From NCBI RefSeq assembly GCF_001695835.1, contig NZ_MBSO01000023.1, positions 248,001 through 312,000 of the forward strand: a stretch of 64,000 bases of DNA. Direction: 5' to 3'. The DNA is from Ensifer sp. LC11. Lineage in GTDB: Bacteria > Pseudomonadota > Alphaproteobacteria > Rhizobiales > Rhizobiaceae. The number at the start of each line of letters is the position of its first letter. Positions within the stretch are counted from its first letter, which is position 1. The notes below the pieces were generated by a model. It ran no database searches and was not told where the DNA came from. It saw only the letters and a list, made by a program, of their open reading frames with translations. A program made the position numbers and the translations under genes. Below, piece after piece: positions 17,632 through 25,073 of this stretch.

Positions 17632-18111
17632 TTAGTTCAGCCCGGCCTTGTCGAGACCGTAGAGTTTGTCAGCCGAGCCCGGCACGTTCTTGAACGCAAC
17701 GCTCAGACGGTTCCACGCATTGATGACCGAAATGGAAAAGGTCAGGTCGGAGATTTCCTTCTCCGAAAGCTGGCCGCGTACACGCTCGTAAAGTTCGTCC
17801 GGAATGCCGCCTTCGGGCAATTTCGTGACCGCCTCAGCCCAGGCAAGTGCTGCGCGCTCGCGCGGGATGAACAGGTTCGATTCACGCCAGATCGCGACGT
17901 GGTAGAGGCGCAATTCGCTCTCGCCGTGAATCTTTGCTTCCTTGACATGCATGTCAAGGCAGAAGGCGCAGCCGTTGATCTGCGAGGCCCGGATGTTCAC
18001 GAGGTCGCGGATCTTCTGCTCGATGACGCTATCCTTCAGGCTGAGGCTCAGATCAGTCATCTTCTTGAGGAATTCGGGAGAGTGCTGGGCGTAGTTCAGG
18101 CGCTGTGTCAT
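17632..18111 (-). CDS. Carboxymuconolactone decarboxylase/AhpD-like alkylhydroperoxidase
   Basis: The protein is 159 residues. The redox motif CAFCLDMH has Cys48, Cys51 and His55, the arrangement used by AhpD-type enzymes for thiol-based peroxide reduction, inside an all-helical domain of usual length. It is the first gene of a three-gene operon. Two tandem 7-5-7 operators of the kind found before the Rrf2 regulator lie immediately upstream at 18129-18166, so expression is probably released when the regulator's cysteines react or lose a cluster. The physiological substrate is unknown. Confidence 0.87.
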   Translation of the reverse strand: MTQRLNYAQHSPEFLKKMTDLSLSLKDSVIEQKIRDLVNIRASQINGCAFCLDMHVKEAKIHGESELRLYHVAIWRESNLFIPRERAALAWAEAVTKLPEGGIPDELYERVRGQLSEKEISDLTFSISVINAWNRLSVAFKNVPGSADKLYGLDKAGLN

Positions 18112-18128
18112 GGCTTTGCTCCTCTATT

Positions 18129-18166
18129 AAGGATATCATTTATCCTTATGGATATAAGATATCCGT
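18129..18166. promoter_or_regulatory. Tandem Rrf2-type operators upstream of the AhpD-like operon
   Basis: AAGGATA-tcatt-TATCCTT (18129-18147) is a perfect 7-5-7 inverted repeat. ATGGATA-taaga-TATCCGT (18148-18166) follows directly with six of seven pairs and the same spacing. Both match the site at 14751 before the Rrf2 gene. They also lie about 80 bases before the divergent LysR gene at 18243. Confidence 0.65.
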
Positions 18167-18242
18167 AATAGCTGGACAGTAAAGCGCTTCGGGCATAAAC
18201 TCAACGCATAAGGCTTATGTCGAAACGTGTGGGGGGGGCCGA

Positions 18243-19148
18243 ATGGATATCGTTTCTGCGCTCAGAGCGTTCGTGCGCGTGGCCGAGACGGGCTCGTTTT
18301 CCGCCGCCGCAGTCGACCTCAACCTGACGCAACCGGCCGTCTCGCGGCAGGTTTCGGCGCTCGAAGAGCATCTGAACACACGCCTGCTTCACCGAACGAC
18401 CAACGCGCTCGCCTTGACCGCCGAAGGCGAGCACATGATCCCGGTGGCACTTCGGGTGATCGAGGCGGTCGATGCGCTCAACGAGGCGTCCTGCACTGAA
18501 CCGGCCATGGCAACGGGCCGCGTGCGGCTTACGCTTCCCGCGCCGCTCGGCCTCTATGTCAGCGACCGTCTGGCCGCCTTTCTCGAGCAACACCCGGGCT
18601 TGTCGGTCGATCTGATTTTTCGCGAGGAACCGTCGGATCTCGTCGGCGAAGGCATCGACCTGGAGGTGCGGCTCGGCCCGGTCTCGGACAGCAGCCTGGT
18701 GTGCCGGCGCATCGGCTGGACGACCGCCTTTCTCGTTGCCGCACCCAACTATCTGGAACGACGAGCGGCACCCGAAACCCCCGGCGACGTCAGCAGCCAC
18801 GAGTGCATTTGCTACAGCCGCGCCGGCGACGAGCGCCAATGGGCCTTTTCCGATGGGGCCGACGACGTGTTCGTGCGCATCGCACCGCGCCTTGTCGCCA
18901 ACAACGCGGTGGCCGTGCATCGCGCCGCGCTTGCGGGAAGCGGCCTGGCGATCCTCTCACACATCCTGGCCTGCCCGGACATCGAAGCGGGCCGGCTGGT
19001 GAATGTGATGCCGGAATTTCCGCCCGCACGTCTGCCGATCAGCATTGTCTACCCGTCGCGCCGAAACATGCCGCTGCGGGTCAGAACGGTTCTCGATTTC
19101 CTGGTGCAGGCAGTCCGGGAAGACCCTTTGATGGCCTCCGCTTCCTGA
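18243..19148 (+). CDS. LysR-family transcriptional regulator
   Basis: The protein is 301 residues of standard LysR length. The helix-turn-helix is at about residues 18-45 (GSFSAAAVDLNLTQPAVSRQ), followed by a two-lobed effector domain starting near residue 90. It belongs to the subgroup whose members control nearby oxidoreductases and short-chain dehydrogenases. It diverges from the AhpD-like operon with 131 bases between starts, so it may co-regulate that operon with the Rrf2 protein, though LysR proteins of this type often act elsewhere. The start at 18243 follows a GGGGGG-rich ribosome site. Confidence 0.85.
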   Translation: MDIVSALRAFVRVAETGSFSAAAVDLNLTQPAVSRQVSALEEHLNTRLLHRTTNALALTAEGEHMIPVALRVIEAVDALNEASCTEPAMATGRVRLTLPAPLGLYVSDRLAAFLEQHPGLSVDLIFREEPSDLVGEGIDLEVRLGPVSDSSLVCRRIGWTTAFLVAAPNYLERRAAPETPGDVSSHECICYSRAGDERQWAFSDGADDVFVRIAPRLVANNAVAVHRAALAGSGLAILSHILACPDIEAGRLVNVMPEFPPARLPISIVYPSRRNMPLRVRTVLDFLVQAVREDPLMASAS

Positions 19149-19165
19149 CGACCGACGACACGGCC

Positions 19166-19651
19166 TCATCGATGGCCGGCTGTCACGCGCAAGGGCAGAC
19201 CGCTGTAGGGCTTTATTTCCTTCAGGACAAAAGTCGTCTGCATTTCCTTGATGCAGGGCAGACGGCGTACGACCTTCATGGCGAAATCCGAATAGGAATC
19301 GAGGTCGGACGAAACCACCTGCAGCAGGAAGTCGGCGTCGCCGGCAATGCTGTAGCAGGCGACGACGCTGTCGAGCTTCATCACTTCCTCAGCAAAAGCA
19401 TCGGCTTCCACCTCCGTATGGCTGTCGATCTTTACCCGGATGAAGGCGAGCACGCCGAGGCCGATTTCCCGGCGGTTGAGGACGGCCCTATAGCCCTCGA
19501 TGACACCATCGTCCTCCAACTGCCGCACCCGGCGCCAGCAGGGCGAGGTGGACATGCCGACTTCCTCCGAAAGCGCCTGGTTGCTGAGGCGCCCGTCACC
19601 TTGCAGCGCAGTGAGGATCTTTACGTCTGTGGGGGTGAGAGCTGCGGGCAT
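19166..19651 (-). CDS. Lrp/AsnC-family transcriptional regulator
   Basis: The protein is 161 residues from the ATG at 19651; another ATG at 19663 adds four residues and cannot be excluded. The N-terminal helix-turn-helix (LSNQALSEEVGMSTSPCWRRV) is followed by a RAM domain with the FIRVKIDSH and VVACYSIAGDADFLLQV segments. Such proteins sense amino acids and usually control the divergent gene, which here encodes a DUF2000 protein (start 19783). It converges on the LysR gene ending at 19148. Confidence 0.85.
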   Translation of the reverse strand: MPAALTPTDVKILTALQGDGRLSNQALSEEVGMSTSPCWRRVRQLEDDGVIEGYRAVLNRREIGLGVLAFIRVKIDSHTEVEADAFAEEVMKLDSVVACYSIAGDADFLLQVVSSDLDSYSDFAMKVVRRLPCIKEMQTTFVLKEIKPYSGLPLRVTAGHR

Positions 19652-19782
19652 AATCAATCTCATATCTGGTCAAATCAGGTAGATCCTACCGCAAATGATC
19701 GAGAGTGCACAATATCCGAAAGGACTTACCCCTCTTCTCCATTTATTCTCCCCTTCGAAGAAAACGGAAGGACCAGCCCATC

Positions 19783-20199
19783 GTGAATCAGGACATCCGC
19801 CTCGCCGTCATCGTCAATCCCGAACTGCCGGCAGGCCACCTCGCCAATACGATCGCGGCGATTTCCATCGGCATAGGCTCGGCAGTACCCGCATTGGGGA
19901 ACCAACGCCTGACGGATGCCAGGCAAAACACCATCGACATCAGTTCCAACCAGCCCATCCCGATCCTCCAGGCCGACAGCCAGGCAATCGGCGCGCTGCT
20001 GCTGAAGGCGCTGCCGAAGCAGGAGGGGCGCTTCGTCGTGCCATTTCCGACCTTCGCCCGCTCGCTGCACAGCTATGCCGACTACGAGGCGCAGTTTCCG
20101 CAACGCGACCTATCCGAGGAATCGATCGATGGCGTCGGCCTTGCCGGCCCTTCGAAATGGATCAAATCGCTGACCGGGTCCTTGAAGCTGCTGCGGTGA
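19783..20199 (+). CDS. DUF2000 family protein
   Basis: The protein is 138 residues from a GTG at 19783, chosen because GGAAGGA lies ten bases upstream and the family homology begins right after it (IRLAVIVNPELPAGHLANTIAAIS). DUF2000 proteins have a fold related to peptidyl-tRNA hydrolase type 2; their role is not established. Divergence from an AsnC-family regulator at 19651 suggests amino-acid-linked control. A stem-loop follows the gene at 20242. Confidence 0.75.
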   Translation: MNQDIRLAVIVNPELPAGHLANTIAAISIGIGSAVPALGNQRLTDARQNTIDISSNQPIPILQADSQAIGALLLKALPKQEGRFVVPFPTFARSLHSYADYEAQFPQRDLSEESIDGVGLAGPSKWIKSLTGSLKLLR

Positions 20200-20526
20200 T
20201 GCGATGGCATCGATGCGCCGGTAAGCTGGCAAGCCGCAAGCGAACGGCGCGGTCCCGCCGTTCATGCAATATGTATATTTTTTTCATATTGAATTGAGCC
20301 TTCGCACAGAAGGGCAACGACACATTCGCAACACTTCCCTCTTTATTACAGAAGAACAGTATTTTTCCGGGTAGTCCCGACGTTTCCCAGCTTGACGCCA
20401 CCTGCAGCGCGCGCCAAGCTTTGAAAATCATTTTCAGAATATCAGGATTCCATCAAATACCATACCGGCATGCGGCTCACCACCGGGGGCCGACGCGTGA
20501 CGAGACGACATCGGGGAGCAATGCGC
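20200..20526. other. Intergenic region between DUF2000 and MFS genes
   Basis: These 327 bases contain a GC-rich stem-loop (20242-20263), then an AT-rich inverted repeat CAATATG-N11-CATATTG (20267-20291) that could be an operator or part of a promoter for the MFS gene. No gene is supported. Confidence 0.45.
20242..20284 (+). terminator. Possible terminator after the DUF2000 gene
   Basis: GAACGGCG and CGCCGTTC (20242-20249 and 20256-20263) pair perfectly with a six-base loop, and a run of seven T follows at 20278-20284. The gap of about 14 bases between stem and T run is longer than usual. Confidence 0.4.
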
Positions 20527-21705
20527 ATGACCAATCAACGGCTCATCATGCTGATCTTCTTCCTTCAGCCGATCGCCTTCGGCGCCTGGCTGCCGCGCAT
20601 TCCCGATATTCAGCAGAGGCTCGGCCTCGGGCCGGCCGAACTGGCGATAGCACTTCTCGGGATGCCGGTCGGCATTCTGCTGACGCTGCCCTTTGCCGGA
20701 CGCTTCGTCGCGTGGATCGGCGGTCGCGCCACCATCCTTTATGGCTTCGTCGTCTTTTTGGCACTCGTCTGGCTGCCGACATGGGCTCCAAGCATCGAAG
20801 TGCTCTTCGTGACGCTTGCCATCGTCGGTGTGGCGCTGGCGACCCTGGAGCTTGGCCTCAACGTCGAGGCCGACGCGATCGAAAAGCATTCCGGCCAGCT
20901 GATCATGAGCACCTGCCACGGCTTCTGGAGCCTCGGCATCATGACCGGCAGCCTGATCGGCGTCGGTTTCGCCGCGCTCAACGTCGCACCGCAATGGGCC
21001 GTGCCGATGACCGCCGCCGTGATGCTTCCGATCAGCGTCTATTTCGCAATGAAGCTGCCGCTGTTGCAGTCCGCAGAAGCAAAAGGCGGGGAAGCAGCCC
21101 CGTCCAAAGGAAAGCTTCCGAGCTTTGCGCTGCTTGGCGTCTGCTTCTTCGTCTTCGGCATCACCATGACCGAGGGGGCTGTCGCCGACTGGTCGGCCGT
21201 CTTCCTGCGCGATGTCTATGGACTCTCCAGCGCCAGTGCCGGCTTCGGCTATTCGATCTTCGCTTTCATGGTCGCAGCGGGTCGCTTCGCCGGCGATCGG
21301 CTGAAAGCCAGCTATGGACCGGTTGCCGTGGCACGCGCCTGCGGTGTCGCCAGCATCGCCGGCTTGCTTCTGGTGGCCGCGAGCCCCGCCGCCTGGGCAG
21401 CGCTTCTCGGCTTTGCCGCCATGGGTTTCGGCGTTTCGGTCGGCTTCCCGCTCGCCGTCACTGCCGCGGCCGACCAGAAGGATCGTCCGGCCGCCGCGAG
21501 CGTTGCCATCCTGTCCTTCATCGCGCTTCTGGGCTTCCTGCTCGGGCCACCGCTGATCGGTCTTATCGCCGAGCACAGCGACATGCGCTTCGGCCTTGGC
21601 GTGCTCGTGCCCTTCCTTGCCATCAGCCTGCTTTTGACCGGTCGACTGAAGCCTGCCGCTCGCGCAATCACTGAGGATGCTCAACAAGCCGCCAGCCGCG
21701 CCTAA
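20527..21705 (+). CDS. MFS transporter, YbjJ-like
   Basis: The protein is 392 residues from the second of two close ATGs (20521 and 20527), the second having GGGAG eight bases upstream. Twelve membrane helices are evident, with a break and charged loop near residue 200 (SAEAKGGEAAPSKGK). The opening FFLQPIAFGAWLPRIPDIQ and the central TMTEGAVADWSAVFLRD resemble the YbjJ group of small-molecule exporters of unknown substrate. A perfect 19-base stem terminator follows directly. Confidence 0.85.
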   Translation: MTNQRLIMLIFFLQPIAFGAWLPRIPDIQQRLGLGPAELAIALLGMPVGILLTLPFAGRFVAWIGGRATILYGFVVFLALVWLPTWAPSIEVLFVTLAIVGVALATLELGLNVEADAIEKHSGQLIMSTCHGFWSLGIMTGSLIGVGFAALNVAPQWAVPMTAAVMLPISVYFAMKLPLLQSAEAKGGEAAPSKGKLPSFALLGVCFFVFGITMTEGAVADWSAVFLRDVYGLSSASAGFGYSIFAFMVAAGRFAGDRLKASYGPVAVARACGVASIAGLLLVAASPAAWAALLGFAAMGFGVSVGFPLAVTAAADQKDRPAAASVAILSFIALLGFLLGPPLIGLIAEHSDMRFGLGVLVPFLAISLLLTGRLKPAARAITEDAQQAASRA

Positions 21706-21722
21706 CGGCCACCGCGATGTGC

Positions 21723-21764
21723 AACGAGAAAGCCCCGGCCGAATGCGGCCGGGGCTTTCTCGTT
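21723..21764. terminator. Bidirectional intrinsic terminator
   Basis: Arms 21723-21741 and 21746-21764 pair perfectly over 19 bases with a four-base loop (aatg). The arms carry A and T runs at their outer ends, so the hairpin can stop transcription from both the MFS gene and the convergent isochorismatase-like gene. Confidence 0.85.
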
Positions 21765-21780
21765 CATCGGCCGGAGTGCC

Positions 21781-22407
21781 TTACTTGCGGGCCGCCATGG
21801 TGTTGTAGCTGGTGATGAGGTTGCGGTAGTCGGGGATATGGTTCGAAAAGAGCGTACCGAGGCCCTCGATGTCGTTGCGCCAGTCGCGGTGCAGTTCACA
21901 GGCAACACCGAACCAGGTCATGAGCTGCACACCGGCTGCCGTCATGCGCGACCAGGCAGAATCGCGGGTCACCTCGTTGAAGGTGCCGGAAGCGTCTGTC
22001 ACCACGAAGACCTCGAAGCCTTCCTCGATGGCCGAAAGTGCGGGAAACGCCACGCAGACCTCGGTTACCACGCCGGCGATCAGCAGCTGCTTTTTGCCGG
22101 TCGCCTTCACGGCCTTGACGAAATCTTCGTTGTCCCAGGCGTTGATCTGGCCCGGACGGGCAATATAGGGCGCCTCGGGAAACTGCTCCTTCAACTCCGG
22201 CACCAGCGGGCCGTTCGGACCGTCTTCGAAGCTGGTCGTCAGGATCGTTGGCAGCTGGAAGTATTTGGCGAGATCGCCGAGTGCCAGAACATTGTTCTTG
22301 AACTTGTCCGGATCGAAGTCGCGCACCAAGGACAGGAGGCCGGTCTGATGGTCGACGAGCAGGACGGCAACATCATCCTTGTTGAGGCGTACATAGGGCT
22401 TGGTCAT
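21781..22407 (-). CDS. Isochorismatase-family cysteine hydrolase (YcaC-like)
   Basis: The protein is 208 residues. The motif set fits the family: Asp in LLVDHQTGLL, Lys in the central AVKATGKKQLLIAG segment, and the nucleophile Cys in GVVTEVCVAFPALSA. YcaC-like members are octameric hydrolases of uncertain physiological substrate, acting on amides or related compounds. It diverges from the LysR gene at 22555, with a 9-base inverted repeat between them, so that LysR protein is its likely regulator. Confidence 0.87.
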   Translation of the reverse strand: MTKPYVRLNKDDVAVLLVDHQTGLLSLVRDFDPDKFKNNVLALGDLAKYFQLPTILTTSFEDGPNGPLVPELKEQFPEAPYIARPGQINAWDNEDFVKAVKATGKKQLLIAGVVTEVCVAFPALSAIEEGFEVFVVTDASGTFNEVTRDSAWSRMTAAGVQLMTWFGVACELHRDWRNDIEGLGTLFSNHIPDYRNLITSYNTMAARK

Positions 22408-22497
22408 CGGAAAATCCTTCCTTGGCTTTGGCTTCGATCACCGCCGGCAGCGCGTTCGCGGCTGCCTGATCGGCTGTGACTGAAAGCAAGTTATCGC

Positions 22498-22542
22498 AGG
22501 ACGCTGAAGCGCAATAGATTGCTAAAGTCGACGCAGCGTCCT
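22498..22542. promoter_or_regulatory. Long-range inverted repeat in the LysR/hydrolase divergent region
   Basis: AGGACGCTG (22498-22506) and CAGCGTCCT (22534-22542) form a perfect nine-base inverted repeat separated by 27 bases, ending 12 bases before the LysR start. Paired half-sites three turns apart suit a LysR tetramer, or an autoregulatory loop; this is inference. Confidence 0.4.
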
Positions 22543-22554
22543 ACAAATAGAACG

Positions 22555-23472
22555 ATGTACGATCTGAACGACCTCTATTATTTTGTCCAAGTCGTCGAGC
22601 ACGGCGGCTTTGCGGCGGCGGCACGGGCGACGGGAACGCAAAAATCCCGACTGAGCCGGCGCATCGCGATACTGGAGGAGCGGATCGGCGTCCGGCTGAT
22701 CCAGCGATCGCCGCGGCGGTTCTTCGTCACCGATGTCGGCCGCGAATATTATCAACGCTGTGTCGCGGTGCTGATTGAAGCCGAAGCGGCCGACGCCTTC
22801 ATCGCGCAGCATCAGGGCGAGCCGCAGGGGGTTATCAAGGTCAGTTGCCCAACGGCGTTGATTTCGTTTCAGTTCGGCCGGCTCTTCGCGCGCTTCATGA
22901 CCACCTATCCGAAGATCGGTCTGCAGCTCGAAAGCACGAACCGCCGCGTCGACGTGATCGCCGAGGGCTTCGACGTTTCAATCCGCGTCCGGTTTCCGCC
23001 GTTGGAAAAAAGCGAGCTCGTCATGCGCAAGCTCGACGACAGTTCGCAATATCTCGTCGCCAGGCCGGGATTTATCAAGGCGCCGCTCCAGGCGCCGGAG
23101 CAACTGGCGGGACTGGCGAGCCTTGCCTGGACCTCGGCCACGAACACCTACGAATGGCGCCTCGAGCGCACCAGCGGCGAACGGACGGCCGTTCGGCACG
23201 AGCCGCGCTTCCTGACGGATGATATGGCGGCCCTGCGCGAGGCAGCGCTCGATGGCGCGGGCATCGTGCAGTTGCCGACGATGATGATCTGGAAAGACCT
23301 GGCCGCCGGCACGTTGGTTCCGGTACTGCCTGAATGGCGGCCAGCCTCCGGCGTCGTGCACGCCGTCTTTCCATCCAGGCGCGGGCTGCTGCCCTCCGTT
23401 CGTACCTTCATCGACTTTCTCGTGCAGGAGTGTGCCGCCGAACGCCTCGCGATCGACAGGAGCCTTGCATGA
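22555..23472 (+). CDS. LysR-family transcriptional regulator
   Basis: The protein is 305 residues from the ATG at 22555 (MYDLNDLYYFVQVVEHGGF). The helix-turn-helix spans about residues 19-46 (AAAARATGTQKSRLSRRIA), then a standard effector-binding domain. It is divergent from the isochorismatase-like gene, which it probably controls. The final residues run to a stop at 23472 with no adjacent partner downstream. Confidence 0.86.
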   Translation: MYDLNDLYYFVQVVEHGGFAAAARATGTQKSRLSRRIAILEERIGVRLIQRSPRRFFVTDVGREYYQRCVAVLIEAEAADAFIAQHQGEPQGVIKVSCPTALISFQFGRLFARFMTTYPKIGLQLESTNRRVDVIAEGFDVSIRVRFPPLEKSELVMRKLDDSSQYLVARPGFIKAPLQAPEQLAGLASLAWTSATNTYEWRLERTSGERTAVRHEPRFLTDDMAALREAALDGAGIVQLPTMMIWKDLAAGTLVPVLPEWRPASGVVHAVFPSRRGLLPSVRTFIDFLVQECAAERLAIDRSLA

Positions 23473-23733
23473 CGAACAATGCGGCGCGGCAGCATCCGCC
23501 TGCCTTCCTCGCCTGTCGTGGCTGCGCCGGGCGGTCGAGCCGGGACGCTTTCGACCCATGCATCCGGCGCATGGAAGCCATACCTTGCATCCGGCACCTG
23601 ACTTGACGATCTATAAGTGCAGAAGCCGCGTTCGACGCCGGCTCCCTTCATTGATCCAATCACAGTCGTAGACGTCTCCCCCGGCTTTTGGCCGGCGCGG
23701 CCGGTTTCGACCTGAACAACAGGGAAGGCAATC

Positions 23734-24027
23734 ATGCAGCAGTCAGACAAGTCACTCGACGCCAAGACACTCGAGGCCATGACGCTTCACGAGCGCTCGA
23801 ACATGATGGCGCTGGTCGCGGACGCCCTCGAGGCGACGGCCGAAAAGGCATACGAGATCGGCGACGACAAGTTCGCAGAGAACTCGATCAGCCTCGCCAA
23901 CATCATCATCAGCTGTGCCGACGACCTGGTGGTCGGCGACCTGCCAGCCGCCGAGCTGCTACTGCAACAGGGCATCGCACTGCTCAGCCTGTTTCAGGGC
24001 GAACCGAACAGGAACACCCTGCACTGA
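23734..24027 (+). CDS. Small conserved-looking helical protein of unknown function
   Basis: The protein is 97 residues with a GGGAAGG ribosome site. It is almost wholly helical and acidic (HERSNMMALVADALEATAEK...SISLANIIISCADDLVVGD), with no signal peptide, cysteine pair or membrane helix. I do not recognise a family. Codon use and the ribosome site argue that it is real. It converges on the racemase gene, with a stem-loop between them. Confidence 0.6.
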   Translation: MQQSDKSLDAKTLEAMTLHERSNMMALVADALEATAEKAYEIGDDKFAENSISLANIIISCADDLVVGDLPAAELLLQQGIALLSLFQGEPNRNTLH

Positions 24028-24060
24028 CCCTTGCGGCTCGGCGGCCAACGCATCACCCGC

Positions 24061-24085
24061 GCCGACGGCGATCTTTGCCGTCGGC
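24061..24085. terminator. Stem-loop between convergent genes
   Basis: GCCGACGGC and GCCGTCGGC pair perfectly over nine bases with a seven-base loop, between two convergent genes. No T run follows, so termination is only likely from position. Confidence 0.4.
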
Positions 24086-24103
24086 CTGTCGAACGACATC
24101 CGC

Positions 24104-24805
24104 TTACTGCGCGTCGGCGAGCGCGAAATCGACCGCAGCCAGCGCATGGATCTCCGTGGTATCGAAGACCGGGACGGGGCTATCGGCCTGTGAAATCAAG
24201 AGCATGATTTCGGTGCATCCCATGATTACCGCCTCCGCTCCCTGGTCGACGAGGCGGGAGATGATCGCACGGTAAGCGTCCCTCGAACTGTCCTTCACGA
24301 TGCCGGCAACGAGTTCGCGGTAGATAATCTCGTGCACCCTGGCGCGATCGTCGGCCTCCGGCACCAGCACCTCGAGGCCGAACTTCTCGCTCAGGCGCCC
24401 CTTGTAGAAGTCCTGCTCCATGGTGAAAGCCGTCCCCAGCAGGCCGACCTTTCGAATGCCTGCAGCCCGGATCTTTTCAGCCGTCGGGTCGGCGATATGA
24501 AGAAGCGGGATGGAGATGGCCGCGGAGACGTCATCGGCCATCCTGTGCATGGTGTTGGTGCAGATCATCACAAAATCGGCGCCACCTGCTTCCAGCCGAC
24601 GGGCCGCGGCAATCATTTCCTCCGTCAGTGCCGGCCAGTCACCATGATGCTGCAGCCGCTCGATTTCACCAAAATCCATCGACCACATCAGCGATTTCGC
24701 CGAATGCACGCCGCCGAGACGGTCGCGAACGGCCTCGTTGATGATGCGGTAGTACTCGGCCGAGCTTTCCCAGCTCATGCCGCCAATCAGCCCAATGACC
24801 TTCAC
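24104..24805 (-). CDS. Aspartate/glutamate racemase family protein
   Basis: The protein is 233 residues from a GTG at 24805 with GAGGAGG six bases upstream. It has the opening IGLIGGMSWESSAEYYRIIN and the two cysteine motifs ICTNTMH (Cys82) and MGCTEI (Cys197) of cofactor-independent amino acid racemases, which act as acid and base on the alpha carbon. Aspartate or a related acidic amino acid is the usual substrate. It diverges from the Dpp-type transport operon beginning at 25074; being next to an importer and an amidohydrolase suggests it handles a D-amino acid released from the imported compound, which is inference. Confidence 0.83.
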   Translation of the reverse strand: MKVIGLIGGMSWESSAEYYRIINEAVRDRLGGVHSAKSLMWSMDFGEIERLQHHGDWPALTEEMIAAARRLEAGGADFVMICTNTMHRMADDVSAAISIPLLHIADPTAEKIRAAGIRKVGLLGTAFTMEQDFYKGRLSEKFGLEVLVPEADDRARVHEIIYRELVAGIVKDSSRDAYRAIISRLVDQGAEAVIMGCTEIMLLISQADSPVPVFDTTEIHALAAVDFALADAQ

Positions 24806-24990
24806 CTGACGCCTCCTCTTCCAGCCACCCCGAACTAACAAATCACGGGCGATGACGGAAGCGCCTGCAGCCGGCAGCTCTTTGGCAAACAAGGGATTTC
24901 CGGCGACGAAACCGGTTCGCGATCGTCATTCGTGCCCGTTGGTGCGTCCCGGCTCTGCGCCAAACTCCATGACGCGACAACGACACCCGG

Positions 24991-25019
24991 TTGACATTTC
25001 CGCCTTCGTGCTCTTTTAT
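24991..25019 (+). promoter_or_regulatory. Candidate promoter of the transport operon
   Basis: TTGACA (24991-24996) and TTTTAT (25014-25019) are 17 bases apart, a good sigma-70 match about 50 bases before the substrate-binding protein gene. Confidence 0.55.
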
Positions 25020-25059
25020 ATTCCAAAATAAAGAATGACATAGCATAACTATGGAATAT
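25018..25059. promoter_or_regulatory. Inverted repeat overlapping the transport promoter, candidate IclR operator
   Basis: ATATTCCA (25018-25025) and TGGAATAT (25052-25059) are a perfect eight-base inverted repeat with 26 bases between, starting on the -10 box and ending just before the ribosome site. The TATTCC/GGAATA half-site recurs at 31248-31267 beside the IclR gene, tying both sites to that regulator by inference. Confidence 0.45.
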
Positions 25060-25073
25060 GAGGAGGAGCAGAT

